A stretch of 22,391 bases of DNA from Dehalococcoidia bacterium (GTDB lineage Bacteria; Chloroflexota; Dehalococcoidia; JACQUA01). A program made the position numbers and the translations under genes. The number at the start of each line of letters is the position of its first letter. Position 1 is the stretch's first letter. The stretch spans positions 1 through 22,391 of the forward strand of contig JAUYHV010000029.1 in NCBI GenBank assembly GCA_030689845.1, read 5' to 3'. Shown here in pieces: positions 15,259 to 22,391 of the stretch. The notes under the pieces were generated by a model. That model was not told where the DNA came from and made no database searches. It saw nothing but the letters and a program-made list of their open reading frames with translations.

Positions 15259-15287
15259 TGTCACCATGAGCGTAATCGAATGGTCTC
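15259..15287 (-). repeat. Dispersed short repeat, inverted copy 2
   Basis: Read on the minus strand it gives ATTCGATTACGCTCATGGTG followed by ACA, a diverged version of the copy at 15118-15148. Confidence 0.5.
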
Positions 15288-15349
15288 TGGCAGCATTGAG
15301 CAAGATAGTGCATTAAAAATATATTGAGACACCAAATATATTCGGTAAA

Positions 15350-15380
15350 AGATTCCTCAACTGCGCGCGGAATGACACGG
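15350..15380 (+). repeat. Dispersed short repeat, copy 3
   Basis: The stretch AGATTCCTCAACTGCGCGCG then GAATGACA parallels the copy at 15118. Together the repeats account for much of the 405-base gap 15117-15521; the rest holds only the promoter at 15423. Confidence 0.5.
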
Positions 15381-15422
15381 TGGTAGTAGTGGTAGCGTAA
15401 AGATTTGCTGCCTCTTTTAATA

Positions 15423-15451
15423 TTGACAGAAACTATGGCAGGAATTACAAT
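15423..15451 (+). promoter_or_regulatory. Near-consensus sigma-A promoter of the acyl-CoA cassette
   Basis: TTGACA (15423-15428), a 17-base spacer and TACAAT (15446-15451) differ from consensus at one position. Transcription would start near 15458, giving a leader of about 64 bases to the ATG at 15522. Confidence 0.75.
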
Positions 15452-15521
15452 AACAAAGCTGAATAATACTCCAACACTTCTCTCGGGGCACAATTTCTAA
15501 TAATTTTTCAACGGAGGCATT

Positions 15522-16748
15522 ATGTCTTCAGCCCTGGACAATATCAAAGTCCTCGACCTTTCCAGAGTACCGACCGGCTCATACTGCACCATGATAATGG
15601 GAGACCTGGGCGCGGAAGTCCTCAAAGTGGAAACACCGCTCTCAGCAGGAGAAAGACAGGCGGGACAGGGCATTCCGCTTAAAGGGACAGGCACGAAACG
15701 CGAGATAGCTTTCAACGCCCTCGATCGAAATAAAAAGAGCATTGCCCTTAACCTGAAAACCGATGAAGGGAAGAAAGTTATTTTCCAACTGGTTAAACAA
15801 TTTGACGTCTTCCTGGAATGTTTCCGGCCCGGTGTTGCCGGGAGGCTCGGCATCGATTATAACTCCTTGAGTAAACTAAACCCGAAGCTTGTTTACTGCT
15901 CCCTTACCGGGTGGGGACAGGACGGTCCACGGAGGAATTTCCCCGGCCATGATTTAAACTTTATCGCTGCCAGCGGCGCACTGAACCTTATCGGGGAAAA
16001 GGGAAGAAAACCTGTAATTCCCCTGAATTTAGTCGCGGACTATGCCGGGGGCAGCCTCCTTTGCGTTATCGGTATTCTGGCAGCCCTGTGGGCCAGGGAG
16101 AAGACAGGCAGGGGGCAATATGTTGATATAGCCATGGCAGACGGCGCGCTTTCCCTGCTCTCAGCCTCACCTGTAGCCGCCGATTTTCTTCTTAACGCCC
16201 AGGAACCGAAGCGCGGCGAAACTATTATGAGCGGCGGGTATCCTTTCTATAACACATACCTTGCCGGGGACGGGAAATATGTCGCCCTGGGCTGTGCCGA
16301 ACCCTGGTTCTGGGAGAATTTTTGCCGTGCCATTGGAAAAGAAGACCTTATCCCTTTTCACTTGCTTTATCAAAAACCCCTGACTGGAAAGGTGGCTGTA
16401 AAACTCCGGAAGGTAACAAAAGAACTGGAAAAAACTTTCCTTGCCAGGACTTCCGCCCAGTGGGTGGAGTTCCTTGGAGACAAAGATATTCCTATCTCCC
16501 CGGTTAACAGCCTTAAGGATGTCTTTAATGACCCCCAGGTAATACAGCGGAAGATGCTCATTGAGCTAAAAACGGAGGGTTTGGGGACCGTCAGGCAGAC
16601 AGGCATCCCTGTTAAAATGTCTGATACTCCAGGGGCTGTCAGAAGACTGGCCCCGGCTCTCGGTGAGAATACAGATGAAATTCTGGCAGGTTTAGGGTAT
16701 TCTAATAAGGAAATAGAGGAGTTGCGCAAGAAGGGCGCAGCACAATAA
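15522..16748 (+). CDS. CaiB/BaiF family III protein, alpha-methylacyl-CoA racemase-like
   Basis: A 408-residue member of the family III CoA-transferase fold. Members either move CoA between acids or, in the racemase branch, invert the 2-methyl centre of acyl-CoAs. The N-terminal KVLDLSRVPTGSYCTMIMGDLGAEVLKVE binds CoA. The racemase residues seem present: H143 in PGHDLNF, D173 in LVADYAGG and E260 in CAEPWFW. The 30-residue spacing of His and Asp equals that of the mycobacterial racemase (H126/D156), which also has a Glu (E241) near this place. Pure CoA-transferases use the Asp alone, so a racemase is favoured, not proven. The ATG has GGAGG upstream. It is first in a run with a RAM protein and two acyl-CoA dehydrogenases. 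Confidence 0.85.
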   Translation: MSSALDNIKVLDLSRVPTGSYCTMIMGDLGAEVLKVETPLSAGERQAGQGIPLKGTGTKREIAFNALDRNKKSIALNLKTDEGKKVIFQLVKQFDVFLECFRPGVAGRLGIDYNSLSKLNPKLVYCSLTGWGQDGPRRNFPGHDLNFIAASGALNLIGEKGRKPVIPLNLVADYAGGSLLCVIGILAALWAREKTGRGQYVDIAMADGALSLLSASPVAADFLLNAQEPKRGETIMSGGYPFYNTYLAGDGKYVALGCAEPWFWENFCRAIGKEDLIPFHLLYQKPLTGKVAVKLRKVTKELEKTFLARTSAQWVEFLGDKDIPISPVNSLKDVFNDPQVIQRKMLIELKTEGLGTVRQTGIPVKMSDTPGAVRRLAPALGENTDEILAGLGYSNKEIEELRKKGAAQ

Positions 16749-16767
16749 GTAAGGAGGAAAAAATACC

Positions 16768-17010
16768 GTGACAACAAGGGCTTTCATACTCATTGAAACC
16801 GCCGTCGGCAAAACCAAGGATGTGGTGGCCGCCTTAACTAAGGTCAGCGGCATCACGTCGGTAGACCCCGTTACCGGACCTTACGACGTCATTGCGGTAA
16901 TAGAGGGAGCGAACCTGAATGCCATCGGGAATGTGGTAACCAACAATATTCATCCAATTCCGGGCATAACCAGGACCGTTACCTGCCTGGCCATAGAGTT
17001 GAGCAAATAA
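16768..17010 (+). CDS. Stand-alone RAM (Lrp/AsnC effector-binding) domain protein
   Basis: An 80-residue protein that is only the alpha-beta RAM domain of Lrp/AsnC regulators, without their helix-turn-helix. The pattern TTRAFILIETAVGKTKDVVAAL, ISGITSVDPVTGPYDVIAVIEG and RTVTCLAIEL is typical. Such domains bind amino acids or related ligands and form rings of dimers. The start is GTG at 16768, 9 or so bases after AAGGAGGA. It lies 19 bases after the racemase-like gene and should share its transcript. It may act as a small-molecule sensor or modulate another Lrp protein; no target can be named. Confidence 0.85.
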   Translation: MTTRAFILIETAVGKTKDVVAALTKVSGITSVDPVTGPYDVIAVIEGANLNAIGNVVTNNIHPIPGITRTVTCLAIELSK

Positions 17011-17018
17011 CTCAAAAT

Positions 17019-17037
17019 AATATTTTCGCAAAATATT
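17019..17037. repeat. 19-bp perfect AT-rich palindrome between cassette genes
   Basis: AATATTTT-CGC-AAAATATT is a perfect 8-3-8 inverted repeat 9 bases after the RAM gene stop, followed by TTC. It could be an operator or a weak terminator splitting the cassette. The rest of the gap to 17174 holds only the ribosome site of the next gene. Confidence 0.45.
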
Positions 17038-17174
17038 TTCTAATAGCCCGCAAATTCCGTTGCTACTTGTTGAATACAAATGGCAGCGGACCGGAAACAA
17101 AAGGGGGGAAGTCATACACCAAAGACACCGACTTCACCGGGGCTCCTCACTAAACAGAAAGGAGTAATTTAGAC

Positions 17175-18347
17175 ATGGACTTTCGTTTCACACCGGAGCA
17201 GGAAAGTTTCAGGAAAGAGGTCAGGGACTTTTTAGAAAGCGAGATGGCCAAGGGGATTTTTAAGCCCCGTTGCGACGCCTGGATTATCGGGCATTCACCT
17301 GAATTCTCGCGTAAGATTGGAGAAAAAGGCTGGATAGGTATGACCTGGCCGAAGGAGTACGGAGGCCAGGGAAGAAGCTACCTCGACCGCCTGGTACTCA
17401 CGGAGGAGCTTCTGCGTTACGGGGCGCCTGTTGCCGCTCACTGGTTCAGCGACCGCCAAATCGGGCCTTCCATTATCACTTACGGGACCGAGGAGCAAAA
17501 GAAGGAATTTTTACCGAAAATAATAAATGGTGAAATATACTTCGGTCTCGGGATGAGCGAACCCGAAGCCGGTTCAGACCTGGCCGCTTTAAATACCAGG
17601 GCTGTTGAGGACGAAAACGGGTTTGTTCTCAACGGCCAGAAGGTCTGGACCAGCGGCGCTCACTCATTTAACTACATTTACCTTGTGGTCCGGACGGATC
17701 CTGACGTGCCGAAACATAAGGGCATAAGCGAAATGATCGTGGACTTGAATTCGCCGGGAATTTCCGTCAACCCCCTGGTTGACATGACGGGCGGCAGGCA
17801 TTTCAACGAAGTCTTTTTCGATAACGTAAGGGTGCCCAAAACAGCCATTATAGGGAAAAGGAACGAGGGCTGGAAACAGATTGTCGCCCAGCTCGACTAT
17901 GAAAGAAGCGGGATGGAACGGGTAATGGCCAATTATCCACTATTTGAAGCCATCCTGAAATATGCAAAAGAGACAAAATACAAGGGACAACCCCTTTCTA
18001 AGCACCCCCTGATAAGACAGCGCCTGGCACAGCTGACCGTGGAATTTGAAGTCGGCCGCTTGCTGATTTATAAAGTAGCATGGGTATTGAGCCAGAAAAG
18101 AATTCCCAACTACGAAGCATCCCTGGCAAAGACCTTCTGCACGGAGTTTCAGCAGAGGCTGGCAAGGACGGCCATGGAAATCCTCGGGCCTTACAGCCAG
18201 CTTAAACCGGAGTCCGAGCGGGCAGCTCTTGACGGAATGGCGGTTCATTCGTTCCTCATAACCCCCGGGTATACCCTGCAAGCGGGCACATCGGAAGTCT
18301 TAAGGAACATCCTGGCCATGAGAGGACTTGGACTGCCGGCAGCGTGA
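17175..18347 (+). CDS. Acyl-CoA dehydrogenase, catalytic (FadE26-like) subunit
   Basis: A 390-residue FAD enzyme that makes the alpha-beta double bond in an acyl-CoA. N-terminal WPKEYGGQGRS (58-68), the flavin/substrate segment MSEPEAGSDLAAL and NGQKVWTSGA (153-162) are all present. The C-terminal catalytic Glu of short/medium-chain enzymes (YEGT) is missing: it reads LQAGTSEVLRNI. A glutamate is instead found at E243 in QLDYERSG, the helix-G position used by isovaleryl-CoA and long-chain dehydrogenases and by mycobacterial FadE26. Such proteins commonly pair with a second, unlike dehydrogenase, and one follows 92 bases downstream. The ATG at 17175 has AAAGGAG upstream. Substrate probably branched, judging from the racemase-like neighbour. 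Confidence 0.9.
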   Translation: MDFRFTPEQESFRKEVRDFLESEMAKGIFKPRCDAWIIGHSPEFSRKIGEKGWIGMTWPKEYGGQGRSYLDRLVLTEELLRYGAPVAAHWFSDRQIGPSIITYGTEEQKKEFLPKIINGEIYFGLGMSEPEAGSDLAALNTRAVEDENGFVLNGQKVWTSGAHSFNYIYLVVRTDPDVPKHKGISEMIVDLNSPGISVNPLVDMTGGRHFNEVFFDNVRVPKTAIIGKRNEGWKQIVAQLDYERSGMERVMANYPLFEAILKYAKETKYKGQPLSKHPLIRQRLAQLTVEFEVGRLLIYKVAWVLSQKRIPNYEASLAKTFCTEFQQRLARTAMEILGPYSQLKPESERAALDGMAVHSFLITPGYTLQAGTSEVLRNILAMRGLGLPAA

Positions 18348-18439
18348 TACTACAATGTATAGTTTCAGGCAAACCCTCAAAAGAATCGTATGAAGGTATT
18401 TAAAAAATAGCTTCAACCACCAAGGAAAGGAGCAAGAAA

Positions 18440-19573
18440 TTGGATTTTGGATTCACCGAAGAACAGGAAATGCTCAAAAAAATGGCCCGGGATTTTTTAA
18501 CCAGCCGCTGCCCTAAAAAGCTGGTCCGGGAAATGGAAAAAGACGAGAAAGGTTACGCTCCGGAAATATGGAAGGAAATGGCGGAACTGGGATGGATGGG
18601 GCTGGCTTTTCCGGAAAAGTACGGGGGAGGGGACGGTACGTTCCTCGACCTGGCGGTTTTACTGGACGAAATGGGCCGCGCCTGCCTGCCGGGACCTTTT
18701 TTCCCAACAGTAGTCCTGGCCGGAATGGCAATACTGGAAGCAGGCAGCGAAACCCAGAAGAAAGAACTGCTACCCCAGATCGCCCAGGGTAAACTCATAG
18801 CTACCCTGGCCACGACAGAGGACTCCCCCTTGTACGACGCCTCCGATATATCCACCTCAGCCTCAGAGGAGAGCGGAAATTTTGTTATCAACGGTACCAA
18901 GCTCTTCGTCCAGGATGCTCAAACAGCCGATCTGATTATCGTATCGGCCCGAACGAAAAAGGGCTCCGAGAATAAAGAAGGCATAAGTCTTTTCCTGGTA
19001 AAAAAAGGAACGGCAGGAGTAACCACCACTCCCTTGATGACGATTGCCGCCGACAAGCAGGCAGAAGTCGTCTTTAATAAGGTGGTTGTCCCCAAAGAAA
19101 ATCTCCTCGGCGAGTTGCACAACGGCTGGCCCGTACTGGGCAAGGTTTTACAGTATGCCGCCGCGGCAAAAAGCGTCGAAATGCTGGGAGGAGTCCAGCA
19201 GGTACTGGAGATGACAGTCAGCTATGCAAAAGAGAGGGTACAGTTCGGTAAACCCATTGGAACATTGCAGGCTATCCAGCACTATTGCGCCGATATGGCA
19301 ATAGACATTGACGGCTGCCGCCTGATAATTTACCAGGCAGCCTGGGCCTTAAACGAAAATATGCCCTGCGCCAAAGAGGTGGCCCTGGCCAAAGCGTGGG
19401 TGAGCGATGCTTATCAGCGGTGCCTGATATCAGCCCACCAGATTCACGGAGCCATCGGTTTCACGGAAGACCATGACCTGCCGCTGTATTACCGCAGGGC
19501 TAAGGCTGCGGAACTGGCGTTCGGTGATGCCGACGTACACCGGGAGACCGTCGCCTGCGAGATAGGGTTATAA
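18440..19573 (+). CDS. Acyl-CoA dehydrogenase, probable non-catalytic partner subunit
   Basis: A 377-residue acyl-CoA dehydrogenase homologue only distantly like its upstream neighbour. It keeps the fold (FTEEQEMLKKMARDF, FPEKYGGGDGTFLDL, NGTKLFVQDA, YAKERVQFGKPIGTLQAIQHYCADM, QIHGAIGFTEDHDLPLYYRRAK), but the glutamate base is absent at both known places: the helix-G stretch reads LQYAAAAKSVEMLGG and the C-terminal YEGT equivalent reads FGDAD. The middle segment lacks the usual SEPxAGSD and instead has TTEDSPLYDAS. This fits the beta partner in heterotetrameric dehydrogenases such as FadE26-FadE27 of mycobacteria. The start is TTG at 18440 with AAGGAG upstream. Pairing with the upstream gene is inference from residues and adjacency. 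Confidence 0.87.
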   Translation: MDFGFTEEQEMLKKMARDFLTSRCPKKLVREMEKDEKGYAPEIWKEMAELGWMGLAFPEKYGGGDGTFLDLAVLLDEMGRACLPGPFFPTVVLAGMAILEAGSETQKKELLPQIAQGKLIATLATTEDSPLYDASDISTSASEESGNFVINGTKLFVQDAQTADLIIVSARTKKGSENKEGISLFLVKKGTAGVTTTPLMTIAADKQAEVVFNKVVVPKENLLGELHNGWPVLGKVLQYAAAAKSVEMLGGVQQVLEMTVSYAKERVQFGKPIGTLQAIQHYCADMAIDIDGCRLIIYQAAWALNENMPCAKEVALAKAWVSDAYQRCLISAHQIHGAIGFTEDHDLPLYYRRAKAAELAFGDADVHRETVACEIGL

Positions 19574-19608
19574 GCAGCCTGTAACCACCACCCTGCAATA
19601 AATAACAA

Positions 19609-19637
19609 TTGGAATCAGGGTGTAAGTTCCCTGTAAA
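19609..19637 (+). promoter_or_regulatory. Tentative promoter of the HIT gene
   Basis: TTGGAA (19609-19614) and TGTAAA (19632-19637) are 17 bases apart; the match is moderate. The spacer contains a CAGGG...CCCTG inverted repeat. Confidence 0.28.
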
Positions 19638-19746
19638 AAAGATAAAACGATCGAATAAACCGGGTAGTCGATAGCTTCATGCTGTTACTCATGGGAATCC
19701 TGAATACAGACTGCCCGCAATTCATCCATAAGGGAGGAATGGTTAA

Positions 19747-20088
19747 ATGGAATGTCTTTTTTGCAAAATATTATCGGGCGCCATCTCAGCCGACATTATT
19801 TACCAGGATGACAGGTCCGTGGCTATCCGGGATATCTATCCCCAAGCTCCCAACCACATATTAATCCTGCCCCGGGAGCACATCGTGTCTCTGGCCGAAG
19901 CGACGAAAGAACAGTTACAGACGGTGGAGCACCTGGTGGAAGTTGCCTGGCAGTTAGCCAGGAATGAAAAGATCACCAAGACGGGTTTCAGGCTGGTGAC
20001 CAACAGCGGTCCCGACGGGGATCAGGTCATTCCCCACCTGCATTTCCATTTATTAGGCGGGCGGAAACTTTCGGGGCAGATGGGCTGA
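19747..20088 (+). CDS. HIT-family nucleotide phosphohydrolase (HinT-like)
   Basis: A 113-residue histidine-triad protein of the HinT branch, which hydrolyses nucleoside phosphoramidates such as AMP-linked amines. The triad HLHFHLL has H97, H99 (nucleophile position) and H101. C3 and C6 (ECLFCKI) with distal histidines suggest the usual zinc site. IYQDDRSVAIRDIYPQAPNHILILPREH is consensus, and the length is typical. The ATG at 19747 has GGGAGG about 9 bases upstream. It stands after the acyl-CoA cassette with a gap of 173 bases and faces the zinc transporter operon tail to tail, so it is likely its own unit. Confidence 0.94.
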   Translation: MECLFCKILSGAISADIIYQDDRSVAIRDIYPQAPNHILILPREHIVSLAEATKEQLQTVEHLVEVAWQLARNEKITKTGFRLVTNSGPDGDQVIPHLHFHLLGGRKLSGQMG

Positions 20089-20218
20089 ACCCGGAAGAAC
20101 GGTATTCCGCATCACTCCCGCCGGATTAGGATAATCTTAAATATAACGAGCAGGGTAAACCCTTCGAACCGCAGTAACGGGGTCTTACCTGACCCGGTTT
20201 TCAAGGGGCGGGCCTCGC

Positions 20219-21058
20219 TTATCCTGCCGGCGTCGCAACTTCCGCCCGGGACTTTCTACGCCGCAGCCTGCGAACAGCAAAAAAGGCCAGCAGCACGCTG
20301 CCGTTGAGCAGGATGATTGTGGCTCCCGATGCCATGTCCAGCAGGTAAGACAACCACAACCCTCCCAGTGTAAATATCACACCGAACAGCACCGCCAGGA
20401 GCATCATCTTCCGCAGGTCATGGGTAAATTGCCTGGCCAGGGTAGCCGGGATCGTCAGCAGGGCAATGACCAGGATAATGCCCACAACCCTGATGAGAAC
20501 CACCACCGTCAGGGCAATCATTCCCAGCAGTAATAAATATAGTTTTTCCACGGGAACTCCCGCCGCCTTGCTGAACTCCTCGTCAAAAGCCAGGGCAAGC
20601 AACTCTTTATAAAGGGCAATAACCACGACAAAAATCACCACGTCCAGGACCAGCATTAATAGAAGGTCAGACGTGGGAACCGTCAATATGTTTCCGAAGA
20701 GATAGCTCAGGAGGTCCGGGGCATAACCCGGGGACAGGCCGATAAAAACCACGCCCAGGGCCATCCCCATGGCCCAGAGAATGCCGATTATGGTATCTTC
20801 CGATAGTTTTGTTCTCCTGGTCACCAACCCCATGGTCAAAGCCGAGGCAAGGGTAAAAAACACCGCGCCGATGATAGGATTGATACCCAGGAGGTACCCC
20901 AGACCGATCCCCCCGAAGGAAGCATGGGCTATGCTGCCGCTTATGGACACAACCTTTTTTACAATGACATACACGCCGACGACACCGCATACCGCCGCTG
21001 CCAGGAGACCGGCCACCAGGGCATTCCGCATAAATTCGTATTGCAGGGCTTCAATCAT
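20219..21058 (-). CDS. znuB: Metal ABC transporter permease (ZnuB/MntB type)
   Basis: A 279-residue integral membrane permease of the ABC-3 family that passes zinc or manganese inward. Eight or so hydrophobic segments can be counted, starting LVAGLLAAAVCGVVGVYVIVKK. Family marks are SISGSIAHASFGGIGLGYLLG, the coupling-helix region FDEEFSKAAGVPVEKL, and GIILVIALLTIPATLARQF. The tail is basic (RRLRRRKSR), as expected for a cytoplasmic end. Its ATG overlaps the ATPase gene by 8 bases, so the two are coupled. Metal preference is not fixed by sequence; zinc is favoured by the His-rich tail of the ATPase. Confidence 0.92.
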   Translation of the reverse strand: MIEALQYEFMRNALVAGLLAAAVCGVVGVYVIVKKVVSISGSIAHASFGGIGLGYLLGINPIIGAVFFTLASALTMGLVTRRTKLSEDTIIGILWAMGMALGVVFIGLSPGYAPDLLSYLFGNILTVPTSDLLLMLVLDVVIFVVVIALYKELLALAFDEEFSKAAGVPVEKLYLLLLGMIALTVVVLIRVVGIILVIALLTIPATLARQFTHDLRKMMLLAVLFGVIFTLGGLWLSYLLDMASGATIILLNGSVLLAFFAVRRLRRRKSRAEVATPAG

Positions 21059-21821
21059 GGTGTTCGTGCCCCCCGCTTAAACCGTGAAAATTTTCGTCGT
21101 GTGCAATAATCTTAACCGGATGCTGGTAGGTCAACTGCAATATATCCGGCCCTATGTTTTTATCACCGTGATAACAAAGAACGCGGTTGAGACACAATAT
21201 TTTGTCCACGTACACCGAAACGGCGCTTATGTCATGGGATACCAGGACTATGGACATCTGCTGTTTAAGAGTCTTCAACAACTCGTAGAACCCGGCCTGC
21301 ATGGTGGAGTCCAGGTTGGAGGTAGGCTCGTCCAGCAGCAATAATTTCGGCTCCGTTACCAGGGCCCTGGCGATAAATACCCGCTGCTGTTCCCCCCCGG
21401 AAAGCTTCCCAAGCTGCCTGTCTTTATGCTCCAACATGCCTACTTTGGACAGGGCTTCTTCGGCCATTTTCCTGTCCTCCCGGCTGTACCTCCTGAAAAG
21501 GCCGGTGTGGATATTCCGTCCCATCAAAACCACTTCTCCCACGCTGATAGGAAATTCCCTGTCAAAGGCGTTGTGCTGAGGAACATACCCTATATATTTC
21601 CTGCTCTCCCGGGGCGATTTCCCCATAACCGTCACCCGTCCGTTGTCCGGCTCGATTATCCCGAGGATAGCCTTGAGGAGACTGGTCTTCCCCGCCCCGT
21701 TGGGGCCGATAACCCCGAGAAAATCGCCATCCTCCACTGTCAGGTTAATTCCCTCCAGGATAGTAGCGCCGTCGATCCGGACCCAGACATCTTCCAGCCT
21801 GATGATTTCCCAGTTGCTCAT
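21051..21821 (-). CDS. znuC: Metal ABC transporter ATP-binding protein (ZnuC type)
   Basis: A 256-residue ABC ATPase with Walker A GPNGAGKTSLLKAI, Q-loop YVPQHNAFDREFPISV, signature LSGGEQQRVFIARAL, Walker B LLLLDEPTSNLD and switch His in LVSHDISAV. The Q-loop neighbourhood with EFPISVGEVVLMGR is typical of zinc/manganese importers. The C-terminus ends HAHDENFHGLSGGHEHHD-like (IAHDENFHGLSGGHEHHD), a short His-rich tail that could bind the transported metal. The ATG at 21821 overlaps the znuA stop (ATGA), and the stop overlaps znuB. It powers the permease next to it. Confidence 0.93.
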   Translation of the reverse strand: MSNWEIIRLEDVWVRIDGATILEGINLTVEDGDFLGVIGPNGAGKTSLLKAILGIIEPDNGRVTVMGKSPRESRKYIGYVPQHNAFDREFPISVGEVVLMGRNIHTGLFRRYSREDRKMAEEALSKVGMLEHKDRQLGKLSGGEQQRVFIARALVTEPKLLLLDEPTSNLDSTMQAGFYELLKTLKQQMSIVLVSHDISAVSVYVDKILCLNRVLCYHGDKNIGPDILQLTYQHPVKIIAHDENFHGLSGGHEHHD

Positions 21822-22391
21822 GCCTGCTCCCAGGATTTAATCAACTCATCGAGAAAAATGTACATTGAATCTATATAGTTTGCCGGCAGCGTATCTACCA
21901 TTACCACGCGCCCTTCCAGGGCGCCAGCGATAACTTTTGCGCTCTGCGGGTTGAATTCAGCCGAAGTAAAAATCACCCTTATATTATAATCTTTTGCCTC
22001 CTTGATTAAACGGGTAACCCCCGCCGCCGTCGGCTCCTTGCCGTCCACTTCAACAGTCAAGGTGGTAAGCCCGTATTCCCGGGCGAAATATTCAAAAGCG
22101 GAATGATACGCTATAAATCTGCGGTTAGTGACGCCCGAAAGCCTTTCCTTAATACCTTTGTCGAGAACGGTTAACCGGTTTATATATGCATCACGGTTAC
22201 TTTCGTAGTAACCCCTGTTCTCCGGGTCCACCAGCACCAGCCCCTCGTAAATGTTCTGCACCATCTTGACGGCATTAGGGGGCGACATCCAGATGTGGGG
22301 GTCTTTTAATTCTCCATGCCCGTCCGCATCATGGTATTCCCCGGAGGAGTCCAAAAGGCTGACTCCTTTCGAGCAGTCGATAACCTCGATG
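21818..22391 (-). CDS. znuA: Metal ABC transporter substrate-binding protein (ZnuA type), 5' part missing
   Basis: The C-terminal part, about 190 residues, of an extracytoplasmic zinc/manganese-binding protein; the frame stays open to the window edge, so the signal peptide and the first metal ligand lie outside. Metal-site segments seen are DPHIWMSPPNAVKM (His), FIAYHSAFEYFAREYGL (His) and the final domain IRVIFTSAEFNPQSAKVIA followed by VVMVDTL. Before DPHIW is the short acidic/His loop EYHDADGHGELK, the usual place of the metal-chaperoning loop of ZnuA proteins. A TTG at 22354 could be mistaken for a start, but conserved sequence (VIDCSKGVSLL) continues upstream in frame. First gene of the visible transporter operon. 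Confidence 0.9.
   Translation of the reverse strand, partial: IEVIDCSKGVSLLDSSGEYHDADGHGELKDPHIWMSPPNAVKMVQNIYEGLVLVDPENRGYYESNRDAYINRLTVLDKGIKERLSGVTNRRFIAYHSAFEYFAREYGLTTLTVEVDGKEPTAAGVTRLIKEAKDYNIRVIFTSAEFNPQSAKVIAGALEGRVVMVDTLPANYIDSMYIFLDELIKSWEQA

Noticed and set aside
15233..15493. Minus-strand 86-codon frame
   Set aside because: It consists largely of translated dispersed repeats and overlaps the promoter of the acyl-CoA cassette.
19679..19864. Plus-strand 61-codon frame upstream of and overlapping the HIT gene
   Set aside because: It overlaps HIT in another frame and has no ribosome site or recognisable sequence.
20180..20202. Possible terminator between the HIT and znuB genes (GGGTC-TTACCT-GACCC then GGTTTTC)
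   Set aside because: The stem is only 5 bp and the T-run is short; too weak to list, though the convergent genes make a terminator here plausible.

Overview
The window looks like chromosomal DNA of an anaerobic Gram-positive bacterium of the Firmicutes, most likely a clostridial or Peptococcaceae-type anaerobe. This is inference: it rests on the dnaX-ybaB-recR cluster, strong GGAGG ribosome binding sites, frequent GTG/TTG starts, sigma-A-like promoters, and an acyl-CoA oxidation cassette. GC content is around 50 %. No rRNA, tRNA or CRISPR array was seen.

Left part (1-7750, all minus strand): ybeY, then dnaX-ybaB-recR-recO (DNA polymerase III clamp loader plus RecFOR recombination mediators), then a frameshifted NAD-dependent epimerase, an MBL-fold hydrolase, a low-molecular-weight phosphatase homologue that has lost its catalytic residues, and a xylose-isomerase-like TIM-barrel protein. 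dnaX has no ATG/GTG/TTG at the conserved N-terminus and apparently starts at CTG.

Middle part (7779-15116) is a defence island. A tightly coupled minus-strand operon encodes a type III-like modification methyltransferase, an XRE/ImmA-type metallopeptidase, a PIN-like DUF4411 protein and a type III-like restriction helicase-nuclease. The regulator/PIN pair looks like a toxin-antitoxin unit built into the restriction-modification operon, with ATGA overlaps at two junctions. Divergent from it is a hicBA toxin-antitoxin pair. The methyltransferase gene carries an in-frame C/G-rich palindromic repeat also related to one near 1.5 kb.

Right part: 15117-15521 holds several dispersed-repeat copies and a near-consensus promoter. 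That promoter drives an acyl-CoA cassette: an alpha-methylacyl-CoA-racemase-like family III protein, a stand-alone RAM (Lrp/AsnC effector) domain, and two unlike acyl-CoA dehydrogenases. Only the first has a recognisable catalytic glutamate, so they probably form one heteromeric enzyme. A HIT-family hydrolase follows. On the minus strand, convergent with it, lies a znuA-znuC-znuB type zinc/manganese ABC importer; the znuA gene runs off the right edge.
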